Shown here piece by piece: positions 13,073 through 20,782 of a DNA stretch of 20,782 nt. The notes beneath the pieces are model-generated. The model did no database searches, was not told the origin of the DNA, and was given only the letters and a program-made list of their open reading frames with translations. The stretch covers positions 1 to 20,782 of the forward strand of contig JBGPIK010000075.1 in NCBI GenBank assembly GCA_041484845.1, given 5' to 3'. The translations under genes and the position numbers were made by a program. The DNA comes from JBGPIK01 sp041484845 (lineage in GTDB: Bacteria; Desulfobacterota; Binatia; UBA9968). The number at the start of each line of letters is the position of its first letter. Within the stretch, counting starts at the first letter, position 1.

Positions 13073-14680
13073 ATGGCTGAGTTCGATATAGTCATTCACG
13101 GCGGCAGGCTGGTTGATGGAACCGGTAACCCCTGGTTTTACGCCGATGTCGGGATAAAAGACGGCAAAATCGCGAGCATTGGAAAAATCAATCCGAATGC
13201 GGGCGAGCGCGCGATATCCGCAAAGAGTCGAGTCGTTTCGCCCGGCTATATCGATATGCATACGCACAGCGACCAGCCTTTGGTCGCTGACGGTAATGCC
13301 GAGAGTAAAGTGCGCCAAGGAGTGACGCTGGATATTATCGGCGAGAGCCAAACCGTGGCGCCGCTCGAAGGCGCGGTGTTGGAGGAATACAGATTAGAAC
13401 ACCGCAAACGCAACGGGATAGAGACCAACTGGAGCGACTTCACCGGTTATTTTAATACCGTTAGCAAAGGCGGCATTTCGATCAATGTCGCGTCCGGTGT
13501 CTCGCCGCAGCAGGTGAAACGGGTGGTGGTGGGATTTCATGAACGGCCCGCGAGCGCCGTCGAGCAGGAAAAGATGAATTGCCTGGTAGCCCAGGCCATG
13601 GAACAGGGCGCGCTCGGGCTTACTGCCGCCTGGCACGCGAAAGGGCCCGAGTATCCCAACGAAGTCGTCGAAATGGCAAAGGTGGCGCGGCGCTACGGCG
13701 GCTATTACGGAGTCCATATGGGCAGCGAAGGTTTTGACATCATGGAGGAGTTGGCGAAAACCTTGCGCATCGCCAGAGAGGCGGCGATTCCGGTGCATAT
13801 TTACCATCTAAAGATGCGCGCCAAGAGTAACTGGGGCCGAGTGCGCCAGGTGATCGAACAAATCCAAGAAGCTCGGCGCGAAGGGCTTGAGATTACGGCC
13901 AATCAATATCCGTATACCGCCATGCAGCATCCCTGGCGCCGGCTATTTCCCCGCTGGGTTCAGGACGCTCCGCTCAATGAAACGCTTGCGCAGTTTAAAA
14001 GCAGCGCATTTCGCCAACGGGTGCTCGACGATCCAGAGTTCGATCAATACGTCAACGAACATGGCGGTTGGGAAGGCGTCGTCGCCGCGCGCCTTGATAA
14101 CGAAAGTCTTAAGCCTTTCGAAGGCAAGACTATCGCCGAAATCGCGAAAATCCGCGGACAGGATCCGATCAGCGCGTGTTTTGATTTGATCTATGAAGAA
14201 GGTGCCTTTATTCACGGCGTTCATCACACGATGAACGAAGAAGATGTCAAAACCGTGATGAAAGTGCCCTGGATCTCGATCGGCTCCGACGGCAGTGCAT
14301 TGAATTTAAAATATCCCGGCAAACCGCATCCACGCAGTTTCGGAACTAATCCGCGCGTCCTGGGAAAATACACCCGAGACGAAAAGGTCCTCAAGCTCGA
14401 AGATGCGGTGCGCAAGATGACATCGCTGCCAGCGCAAGTTCTCGGTCTCAAAGACAGAGGAATTCTTAAAGAGGGCTATTGGGCGGATGTCGTGGTGTTT
14501 GATCCGGACACGGTGGCAGACATGGCGACTTACGAAAATCCGAAGCAGTATCCGAAAGGGATCGCCTATGTGTTGGTCAATGGTGCCGTAGTGATTGACA
14601 ACGGCCATCACACCGGCGCGCGACCGGGGAGAGTGGTGTATGGTCCGGGTAAACGAACTCAATCGGACCTTACCGAGTGA
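13073..14680 (+). CDS. N-acyl-D-amino-acid deacylase-type amidohydrolase
   Basis: A 535-aa metal-dependent amidohydrolase of the D-aminoacylase family. The N-terminal beta-sandwich strand FDIVIHGGRLVDGTGNPWFY (4-23) and PGYIDMHTHSDQPL (57-70) with the HxH pair H63/H65 are characteristic. GALGLTAAWHAKGPEY (around 178-193), YGVHMGSEG and VHIYHLKMRAKSNWG follow as the family's metal and substrate blocks. WISIGSDGSALNL includes the catalytic aspartate. The closing GILKEGYWADVVVFDPDTV returns to the sandwich. It hydrolyses N-acyl D-amino acids or related amides; exact substrate unknown. A strong AGGAGG is 6 nt upstream of the ATG. It opens a same-strand run with a hydrolase, an aminotransferase and a peptide-type transporter, fitting uptake and breakdown of amides or peptides. 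Confidence 0.9.
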   Translation: MAEFDIVIHGGRLVDGTGNPWFYADVGIKDGKIASIGKINPNAGERAISAKSRVVSPGYIDMHTHSDQPLVADGNAESKVRQGVTLDIIGESQTVAPLEGAVLEEYRLEHRKRNGIETNWSDFTGYFNTVSKGGISINVASGVSPQQVKRVVVGFHERPASAVEQEKMNCLVAQAMEQGALGLTAAWHAKGPEYPNEVVEMAKVARRYGGYYGVHMGSEGFDIMEELAKTLRIAREAAIPVHIYHLKMRAKSNWGRVRQVIEQIQEARREGLEITANQYPYTAMQHPWRRLFPRWVQDAPLNETLAQFKSSAFRQRVLDDPEFDQYVNEHGGWEGVVAARLDNESLKPFEGKTIAEIAKIRGQDPISACFDLIYEEGAFIHGVHHTMNEEDVKTVMKVPWISIGSDGSALNLKYPGKPHPRSFGTNPRVLGKYTRDEKVLKLEDAVRKMTSLPAQVLGLKDRGILKEGYWADVVVFDPDTVADMATYENPKQYPKGIAYVLVNGAVVIDNGHHTGARPGRVVYGPGKRTQSDLTE

Positions 14681-14766
14681 TACGTTGACACTGATTTTTA
14701 GATTGGGTAGCGTCACCTACGTCGATAGCAGAACGCAGGTTGTTTGCACTGGAGTGAATCGCAATT

Positions 14767-15621
14767 ATGGATATGCCTAAACCGCTGAAAAGCGGCAAAG
14801 TCAAAGTCGATGATGTTAACCTTTATTACGAGCTGTACGGCGAGGGCGATCCGCTGGTTCTCGTCGCGGGCACAGGCATAAGCCTCGCTCCTTGGCGCGT
14901 TTTTCAGGTACCTGAGTTTTCAAAACATTATCAGGTGCTGACTTATGATCATCGCGGGCTAGGAAGAAGCGACAAGCCTGATGTGCCTTACTCCACTCGT
15001 TTGTTTGCGCGGGATTGTGCGGGGTTAATGGATGCGCTCGGAATCAGAAAGGCGCACATTATGGGCCACTCGATGGGCGGCCGGGTAGCGCAATGGGTGG
15101 CGCTCGACTATCCGGAAAAGGTCCGCAGCCTGGTCTTATCGGGAACCGGCTCGGGTAAGTACAGTGACCAATTGGAAGATTATCCACGCGGCGTGCCGAT
15201 GGATGCGGCTTTGGAGATGATTGAGAAGGGATACGAAAAATACCAGCACGATCACTGGGGCCCCGGATTCATGTTCAGCGATGGGTTTGTCAAAGACCAT
15301 CCCGAGGTGGTTAAGCAATTTCAGGATCTCATTGTCGATGAGGTGCCGCCGCTCAAATGTTACCTGCGTCATGTGGTTGCGCGGCAATGTCACGAGACGA
15401 CGGATATAGTCCACAAGATCACCGCGCCGACGCTGGTGATCGTCGGCAGCAAGGATATCCATGAGGGAGGAACAGGCAATCACGTGGAATCTTCCGAAGC
15501 CCTGGCGCGTCAGATCGCCAATGCCGAGTTGGTCTTAGTCGAAGGCGGCAGACACGGCTACCTGCGCGAGATGCCGGAAAAAGGCCACCCGCCGATCCTC
15601 GAGTTTTTGTGTCGCCACTGA
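14767..15621 (+). CDS. alpha/beta hydrolase
   Basis: A 284-aa alpha/beta-fold hydrolase. YDHRGLGRSDKPD (60-72) is the conserved loop after strand 4. GHSMGG (100-105) is the nucleophile elbow with S102. TLVIVGSKDIHEGG supplies the likely acid (D in GSKD), and EGGRHGYLREMP near 259-270 the catalytic H263. The family includes esterases, lactonases and C-C hydrolases, so the substrate cannot be named. The ATG at 14767 is followed by another in-frame ATG at 14773; neither has a strong ribosome site. It sits 86 nt after the amidohydrolase and 35 nt before the aminotransferase, probably in one operon. Confidence 0.9.
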   Translation: MDMPKPLKSGKVKVDDVNLYYELYGEGDPLVLVAGTGISLAPWRVFQVPEFSKHYQVLTYDHRGLGRSDKPDVPYSTRLFARDCAGLMDALGIRKAHIMGHSMGGRVAQWVALDYPEKVRSLVLSGTGSGKYSDQLEDYPRGVPMDAALEMIEKGYEKYQHDHWGPGFMFSDGFVKDHPEVVKQFQDLIVDEVPPLKCYLRHVVARQCHETTDIVHKITAPTLVIVGSKDIHEGGTGNHVESSEALARQIANAELVLVEGGRHGYLREMPEKGHPPILEFLCRH

Positions 15622-15656
15622 GTCTCTAAAAGATAAATCCTGTTCAAGAGTAAACC

Positions 15657-16940
15657 ATGAAGAAACAAGAAATTATCGATAAGCATCAAAAATATCTTTT
15701 TTCCTGCGTTGCCACTTATTATGACGAGCCTTTAGTCGTAGATCATGCCAAAGGCAGCTTCGTTTATGATATCGACGGCAAAGAATACCTGGATTTTTTT
15801 GGCGGCATTCTGACCATCAGCGTGGGACATTGCAATGAGACGGTGACGAAGGCCATCGATGAGCAGACCCACAAACTCCAGCATGCCTCGACGCTTTACC
15901 CCAACGCGCCGCATGTCCAGCTGGCGGAAAAATTAGCGCAGTTAACCCCCGGTCGCTTGCAAAAATCGTTTTTCACAAACAGCGGCACCGAAGCGAACGA
16001 GACCGCGGTGATGATCGCGCAGCTCTATACCAAGTCTCAGGACGTGATCGCGCTGCGTCACAGCTACAGCGGTCGCTCTTACCTGGCCCTCAGCCTGACG
16101 GGCAATGCCTACTGGCGGGTTGCGCCGACTACGGTGCCGGGCATTCATCATATTCCCAACGCTTACTGTTATCGCTGTCCGTTTGGCCTCACCTATCCCA
16201 GCTGCGACTTAAAATGCGCCAAGGACCTTGAAGAGGCGATCCAGACAGAAACTTCGGGGCGCGTCGCCGCACTGATCGCGGAGCCGATTCAAGGCGTCGG
16301 CGGCTATGTCACGCCGCCCAAGGAATATTTCAAAGAGATCACTGCCATACTGCGCAAATACGGCGGCCTCTTCATTTGTGACGAGGTTCAAACCGGCTGG
16401 GGCCGCACCGGCGGGAAAATGTTCGGCATCGAGCAATGGGACGTGGAGCCCGACATCATGACTTTCGCCAAAGGCATGGCCAACGGCGTACCGATCGGCG
16501 CCACCATCGCGACGCCGGAGGTCGCCGATAGCCTGAAGGGCCTGACCATCTCAACTTTCGGCGGCAATCCCGTAACTGCGACCGCCGCGCTGGCGACGAT
16601 TCAGGTGATCGAAGAGGAAAACTTGGTCGAGAACGCGCGGGTGATGGGCCAGCGTTTGCGAGACGGGCTCGAGGCGCTGCAACAAAAGTACCCGCTGATC
16701 GGCGATGTCCGGGGCATGGGGCTTATGCAAGCGATGGAGCTTGTCGGCGAAAACAAAAAGCCGGACGCGGAGGCTTTGAAGCGTTTGTTCGAGACGACAA
16801 AAAGCCACGGACTACTGATCGGCAAAGGCGGGCTCATGGGCAACGTCGTGCGCATCGCGCCACCGCTGAACGTGACCAAGGACCAGGTCGACCATGCGCT
16901 CAAGGTCTTGGATCAATCTTTTGCCCAAATGGGTCAGTGA
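15657..16940 (+). CDS. class III PLP aminotransferase (AGXT2-like) with a cysteine cluster
   Basis: A 427-aa class III aminotransferase. NSGTEANETA (108-117) binds the PLP phosphate, DEVQTGWGRTG (242-252) contains the PLP-ring aspartate, and FAKGMANGVPIGA has the Schiff-base lysine K272. Overall it is closest to the alanine-glyoxylate aminotransferase 2 / 4-aminobutyrate group, which moves amino groups from beta- or omega-amines. Residues 170-187 contain four cysteines (C171, C174, C183, C187, a CxxC-x8-CxxxC pattern) in an insert after IPNAY, reminiscent of a metal site. The amino donor is unknown. It precedes the transporter permease genes by 56 nt. Confidence 0.9.
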   Translation: MKKQEIIDKHQKYLFSCVATYYDEPLVVDHAKGSFVYDIDGKEYLDFFGGILTISVGHCNETVTKAIDEQTHKLQHASTLYPNAPHVQLAEKLAQLTPGRLQKSFFTNSGTEANETAVMIAQLYTKSQDVIALRHSYSGRSYLALSLTGNAYWRVAPTTVPGIHHIPNAYCYRCPFGLTYPSCDLKCAKDLEEAIQTETSGRVAALIAEPIQGVGGYVTPPKEYFKEITAILRKYGGLFICDEVQTGWGRTGGKMFGIEQWDVEPDIMTFAKGMANGVPIGATIATPEVADSLKGLTISTFGGNPVTATAALATIQVIEEENLVENARVMGQRLRDGLEALQQKYPLIGDVRGMGLMQAMELVGENKKPDAEALKRLFETTKSHGLLIGKGGLMGNVVRIAPPLNVTKDQVDHALKVLDQSFAQMGQ

Positions 16941-16996
16941 GGTCGGAATCTCTATTTATAGTTTCTAGAGCATTCCCTCCTTGACTCCTGTGACAG

Positions 16997-17995
16997 ATGA
17001 CAAAACTTGCCCGTCGGATCATTGGCGCCATCCCCGTTCTTTTCGGAATTTCGTTCATAGTTTTCTTGTTGCTGCATCTTGCGCCGGGAGATCCCGTTCT
17101 CCTGCTCTTGGGCGATAACGCGACCAGCGCCGAGGTTGAGCGGGTGCGCCACGAGTGGGGTCTGGACCAACCGCTCATGGTGCAGTACTGGCAATTCATC
17201 TCGCGCGCGTGCGTCGGCGACTTCGGCATGTCGCTCAAGTTCGGCGAACCCGTAATCAAACTCGTATTCGAACGGCTGCCGGCCACTGTCGAACTGGCCC
17301 TCGTCAGTTTGACCGTGGCGATTTTGATTGCCATCCCGATCGGCATCTATTCGGCGATCCACCGCGACTCGCTGCTCGATCATGCGGGCACCGGCGTGGC
17401 GCTCATCGGCGTTTCGCTGCCGAATTTCTGGCTCGGCATCATGCTCATTTATTTCCTCGGCGGCCAATTGAACCTCCTCCCCGTGGCCGGACGCATCGAA
17501 TACGGCATCGACATCAAGCCCATCACGAAACTTTACCTCCTGGATAGTTTGCTGACGGGAAACTTCGAAGCCTTCTGGAGTGTGCTCAAACACCTTCTCA
17601 TGCCGGCGGTGACGCTCGGAACGGCTCTCGCGGGGATCGTGACACGGATTACCCGGTCAAGCATACTTGAGGTTATGCGCCAGGACTACGTGATGACCGC
17701 GCGGGCGAAGGGACTGAGTGAACGGGTGGTCATCTGGCGCCACATTTTACGCAACGCCCTGATTACGGTCATTACGATACTCGGATTGCAACTGGGCGCG
17801 CTGCTCAGCGGATCGGTCATTACCGAAACGGTCTTTTCCTATCCGGGAATCGGAGATCTGCTGATACAGTCGATTTCGGTTCGCGATTATCGGCTTACGC
17901 AAGTTTTGATCCTCTTTTTTGGCGCCAGTTATTTTGTCGTTAATTTGTTGGTCGATATTGTTTACACGTTCGTGGACCCACGGATAAAATTCTGA
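16997..17995 (+). CDS. ABC transporter permease, DppB/OppB type
   Basis: A 332-aa inner-membrane permease of the dipeptide/oligopeptide/nickel family. It starts LARRIIGAIPVLFGISFIVF, the first helix, followed by LAPGDPVLLLLG, the classic DppB periplasmic loop. The cytoplasmic EAA-like loop is VMRQDYVMTARAKGLSERVV, which contacts the ATPases. It ends TFVDPRIKF as usual. Its TGA overlaps the ATG of the next permease by one base (TGATG at 17993-17997), so the two are coupled and form the heterodimeric channel. Substrate cannot be fixed from the permease; neighbours suggest peptides or amides. Confidence 0.92.
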   Translation: MTKLARRIIGAIPVLFGISFIVFLLLHLAPGDPVLLLLGDNATSAEVERVRHEWGLDQPLMVQYWQFISRACVGDFGMSLKFGEPVIKLVFERLPATVELALVSLTVAILIAIPIGIYSAIHRDSLLDHAGTGVALIGVSLPNFWLGIMLIYFLGGQLNLLPVAGRIEYGIDIKPITKLYLLDSLLTGNFEAFWSVLKHLLMPAVTLGTALAGIVTRITRSSILEVMRQDYVMTARAKGLSERVVIWRHILRNALITVITILGLQLGALLSGSVITETVFSYPGIGDLLIQSISVRDYRLTQVLILFFGASYFVVNLLVDIVYTFVDPRIKF

Positions 17996-18834
17996 TGCTC
18001 AGATTGCGCCATTTAAAACTCTTGTTCGGCGGCTTTATTCTGGCGCTCTTGATCGTCTGTGGGGTGGCGGCTCCATGGCTTGCGCCTTTCGATCCGCAGG
18101 AGCAGCGGCTTGAAGCGCGCTTGCAGGCGCCTTCGTGGATAGGCGGGAATGCCAGTTCAAATTGGTTGGGCACCGACAATCTCGGCCGTGACATCTTGAG
18201 CCGAATCGTATACGGTTCGCGCATTTCCCTGCTGGTGGGCGCGACCACGGTCCTCCTGGCCGGTCTCATCGGCTGCTCTTTAGGGGCGATTGCCGGTTAT
18301 TTCGGCAAGGGAGCGGACGAGGTCGTCGGCAAGATCACGGAAATTTTTTTGGCCTTTCCTTTCTTGATCCTTTCCATCGCGTTGATGGCCTTTCTCGGAC
18401 AGGGAGTGGTCAATATTATTTTGGCTCTCATGATGACTCGTTGGGTCCAGTACTGCCGTGTCGTGCGCGGCGAAGTTCTATCGCTCAAAGAGCGGGATTT
18501 CATTACCGCGGCCAAGGCCCTCGGCGGCAAGGACTTCTATATTTTGGTGCGTCACGTCGTTCCCAATACCCTTGCCAGCGTCACGGTTGTCGCCACTTTC
18601 GCTATGGCCGTTGTCATTATCGCTGAGGCGAGTTTGAGTTTTCTCGGACTCGGCGTGCCGGTAAGCATTCCGACGTGGGGATCGATGTTGAGTGAGGGAC
18701 GAAGCTATATGAACCGCGCACCTTGGCTCACGATATTTCCCGGGCTGGCGATTTTTATTACGGTCTTCGGAATTAATCTTTTGGGCGACGGGCTGAGGGA
18801 TGTTCTCGACCCGAAGTTGCGCCGACAGGTGTAA
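17995..18834 (+). CDS. ABC transporter permease, DppC/OppC type
   Basis: A 279-aa partner of the preceding permease. HWLGTDNLGRDILSR-type motif is seen as NWLGTDNLGRDILSRIVYGS around 57-76, diagnostic of DppC. The EAA loop is SLKERDFITAAKALGGKDFY, followed by VVPNTLASVTV. AEASLSFLGLGVP and WGSMLSEGRSYMN are also typical, and it ends GDGLRDVLDPKLRR. The protein spans the inner membrane about six times. The gene is 27 nt upstream of the first solute-binding protein. Confidence 0.92.
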   Translation: MLRLRHLKLLFGGFILALLIVCGVAAPWLAPFDPQEQRLEARLQAPSWIGGNASSNWLGTDNLGRDILSRIVYGSRISLLVGATTVLLAGLIGCSLGAIAGYFGKGADEVVGKITEIFLAFPFLILSIALMAFLGQGVVNIILALMMTRWVQYCRVVRGEVLSLKERDFITAAKALGGKDFYILVRHVVPNTLASVTVVATFAMAVVIIAEASLSFLGLGVPVSIPTWGSMLSEGRSYMNRAPWLTIFPGLAIFITVFGINLLGDGLRDVLDPKLRRQV

Positions 18835-18861
18835 CTTGATGATCATCGGTAGGAGGAGTTT

Positions 18862-20394
18862 ATGAAAAAAAATAGCGGTTTGAGTCGGCGCGACTTTATC
18901 AAAACGGGTGTGGCGGCGGGTGTGGGAGCGGTGGTCGGATCTTACCTCGCGCGCGAGAGCTGGGCTGCCTCAAAGGAGCGATTGATAATCTACAATTCCA
19001 GCGTCACCGACACGCTTAACCCCTACGACCACAGCTCCAGTCCGATCTACGGCATGTGGCAACACATCATGGAACCTCTGGTCGAGTACGACTACAAAAA
19101 GAAAGAATATGTCGGAATCCTCGCCGAGTCCTGGGAATTTCAAGGCAAGCGATGGGTTTTCGTTTTGAGGAAGGGGGTCAAGTTTCACAACGGCGCTCCG
19201 CTAACCTCTAAGGATGTCGTCTTCTCTATCAACCGAATGAAGACCGATAAAATGAGCCTGCAAGCAGAGAATTTTAAAGATGTGGCGGAGATGCAGACGC
19301 TTGACGACCAGACGGTCATTTTTATCACGAAACAGCCCAACGCGATTTTTCTCGACCGTCTGATCAATCGCTTTATTCTCAGCAAAGCGGCGGCGGATAA
19401 GTACGGCGATCAGATGGACCAGAATGCCGTCGGTACCGGCGCTTACAAGTTCGTCAGTTTTCAAAGAGGCGGCAATTTCGTGGTCACGCGGAACGACGCT
19501 TACTGGGGGAGCAAGCCGCAGATCAAGGAAATTATTTTTCGCAAAGTCACAGAAGAGGCCGCGCGCGTAGCGGCGCTGGAGGCCGGGCAGGCGGATTTGA
19601 TCAACAATGTTCCGGTGCACGAGGTCGCGCGCTTGCAGCGCCATGCGCGCGTCAGAGTCGAGCAGGTCGAAGGGTTGAGAACTTTTTTTCTCGCGCTCAA
19701 TCCCGCCTTCAAGCCATTTGACAATAAACTGGTTCGCCAAGCGGTCAACTACGCTGTCGATGCGCCGGCGATCATAAAGAACATATTCGACGGTATCGGC
19801 TTCGTTCTCAATGGACCGGTCGGGCCCAACGTCATCGGCGGCGATCCCAAATCTAAGCGCTATCCTTACGACCCCAAAAAGGCGAGGGAGTTGTTGGCCC
19901 AGGCCGGCTATGCCAACGGTTGCGACGTGCAACTCTATTTTTCACCCGGGCGGTACCCGAAGGACAAAGAAGTCTGTCAGGTGGTTGCTGCGCAAATGGT
20001 GAAAAGTGGTTTTCGCGTGGAACTCATTTCTCAGGAATGGGCAATTTTTTGGGACAAGACAGGAATCAATGGCGGCAAGCTGCCTTTCTATTATATTGGC
20101 CGCGGATCATTGACGGACGCCGATACGCTCTATGATCAATATTTTCGCACCGGCACGACCAAACGGCTGGCCTATAGCAATCCGGAGTTCGATAAATTGA
20201 TCGAAGAGGAGCAGCAAACGCCGGACTACAAAAAGCGTATCGCCTTGCTGCAACAGGCAGGGAAAATTCTTATGGAAGATGTGCCTCTCGTTCCGCTTTA
20301 CAATCTCGCCGATCTGTACGGCGTGGCTAAAAATGTGATATGGAAGGCACGGCCGGACGAGAAGATCTTCGCCTGGAATATCAAGGTCGGTTAA
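18862..20394 (+). CDS. family 5 solute-binding protein (DppA-like), Tat-exported
   Basis: A 510-aa periplasmic substrate-binding protein for the adjacent permeases. The N-terminus has a twin-arginine signal, LSRRDFIKTGVAAGVGAVVG (7-26), with cleavage likely after ESWAA. Then come DTLNPYDHSS, AESWEFQGKRWVFVLRKGVKF (the family 5 signature) and VPLVPLYNLADLYG near the end. An AGGAGGAG lies 4-5 nt before the ATG. Tat export implies the protein folds in the cytoplasm, which is common in this family in environmental bacteria. Ligand unknown. The next gene encodes a close paralogue. Confidence 0.92.
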   Translation: MKKNSGLSRRDFIKTGVAAGVGAVVGSYLARESWAASKERLIIYNSSVTDTLNPYDHSSSPIYGMWQHIMEPLVEYDYKKKEYVGILAESWEFQGKRWVFVLRKGVKFHNGAPLTSKDVVFSINRMKTDKMSLQAENFKDVAEMQTLDDQTVIFITKQPNAIFLDRLINRFILSKAAADKYGDQMDQNAVGTGAYKFVSFQRGGNFVVTRNDAYWGSKPQIKEIIFRKVTEEAARVAALEAGQADLINNVPVHEVARLQRHARVRVEQVEGLRTFFLALNPAFKPFDNKLVRQAVNYAVDAPAIIKNIFDGIGFVLNGPVGPNVIGGDPKSKRYPYDPKKARELLAQAGYANGCDVQLYFSPGRYPKDKEVCQVVAAQMVKSGFRVELISQEWAIFWDKTGINGGKLPFYYIGRGSLTDADTLYDQYFRTGTTKRLAYSNPEFDKLIEEEQQTPDYKKRIALLQQAGKILMEDVPLVPLYNLADLYGVAKNVIWKARPDEKIFAWNIKVG

Positions 20395-20452
20395 CGTCAC
20401 GGGACCGCCAGCCATCGGAGAGAAAGCGGTCTAGATCCATCGGGAGGTTGCA

Positions 20453-20782
20453 ATGAATTCCCAAGGCAACGGTGTCAAGCGCAGGGACTTTTTGAAATTT
20501 GCCACTTTAGCCGGTTTAGCGAGTGTCGCCTGGCCGGCGTTGAGCTTTGCAGCGACCAAAGAGCGGCTGACGATTCTTAGCAGCATCGGTTTGGATACGC
20601 TCAATCCGTATAACCATAGCTCCAGCCCGCAATACGGAATTTGGCAGCACATGATTGAGCCGCTGGTGGAGGTCAATTACAAGCGCAAAGAATATTACGG
20701 GGTGCTGGCCCAATCGTGGGAATTCCAAGGGAAAAAATGGGTGCTTCACCTGCGCAAGGGCATTCGGTTTCACGACGGCAGC
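20453..20782 (+). CDS. second Tat-exported family 5 solute-binding protein, cut by window edge
   Basis: The first 110 residues of a second family 5 binding protein, running off the right edge. VKRRDFLKFATLAGLASVAW (8-27) is a twin-arginine signal. The mature region closely matches its neighbour: DTLNPYNHSSSPQYGIWQH and AQSWEFQGKKWVLHLRKGIR. A GGGAGG at 20442-20447 precedes the ATG by 5 nt. Strong similarity right after the signal peptide indicates tandem duplication, while the signals themselves differ. The two copies may bind different ligands for the same channel. Genes for the transporter ATPases are presumably further right. Confidence 0.9.
   Translation, partial: MNSQGNGVKRRDFLKFATLAGLASVAWPALSFAATKERLTILSSIGLDTLNPYNHSSSPQYGIWQHMIEPLVEVNYKRKEYYGVLAQSWEFQGKKWVLHLRKGIRFHDGS

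Overview
The window looks like a junction between an accessory defence island (about 1-10.5 kb) and ordinary chromosomal genes (about 10.5-20.8 kb) of an uncultivated Gram-negative bacterium. The evidence for a Gram-negative host is aat, twin-arginine-exported solute-binding proteins and a Dpp-type transporter. The gene style resembles soil Desulfobacterota/Binatota/Methylomirabilota genomes, but that placement is a low-confidence guess. No integrase, transposase, rRNA, tRNA or CRISPR array was found.

Region 1 (1-5443) is a DNA phosphorothioation (Dnd) module. A tightly packed plus-strand operon holds the C-terminal half of DndD, an unrecognised 84-aa protein, a DndE-HerA ATPase fusion of the DndEi type, a GIY-YIG nuclease-like protein and a DGQHR (DndB-like) protein. 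Stops or starts overlap or lie within 9 nt at every junction. A cysteine desulfurase (DndA-type) converges on the operon from the other strand. DndC and the N-terminal half of DndD are not in the window, and stop codons in all three frames precede the DndD piece. The system is therefore split, truncated or continued upstream. The GIY-YIG gene inside the modification operon is the most unusual component.

Region 2 (5444-7004) carries an FRG-domain protein and a small SAM methyltransferase, 6 nt apart.

Region 3 (7005-10537) is two small modules. One is an AbiEi/AbiEii-type type IV toxin-antitoxin pair. Its promoter is packed with TGTCCA boxes, and a perfect inverted repeat lies exactly between the -35 and -10 elements, with predicted transcription starting at or next to the ATG. 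The other is a DUF6883/DUF4926 pair preceded by a broken antitoxin-like ORF. The left border of each module is a truncated, frameshifted copy of the 3' end of one gene. The complete copy of that gene (10538-10846, minus) sits at the right border, exactly at the transition to core genes. I read this as serial insertion at the 3' end of a small CPCC-motif gene, with the Dnd, FRG and methyltransferase genes as the next layer outward.

Region 4 (10538-12726) is core-like: the CPCC gene, a VOC/glyoxalase protein, aat (leucyl/phenylalanyl-tRNA-protein transferase) and a four-helix membrane protein. An intergenic stretch with a large TTCGTG-repeat hairpin follows.

Region 5 (13073-20782) is a plus-strand catabolic and transport cluster: an N-acyl-D-amino-acid deacylase-type amidohydrolase, an alpha/beta hydrolase, a class III aminotransferase, two Dpp-type permeases and two tandem family-5 solute-binding proteins with Tat signals, the second cut by the window edge. 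Together they suggest import and breakdown of peptides, acylated amino acids or similar amides. The transporter ATPases are not in the window.
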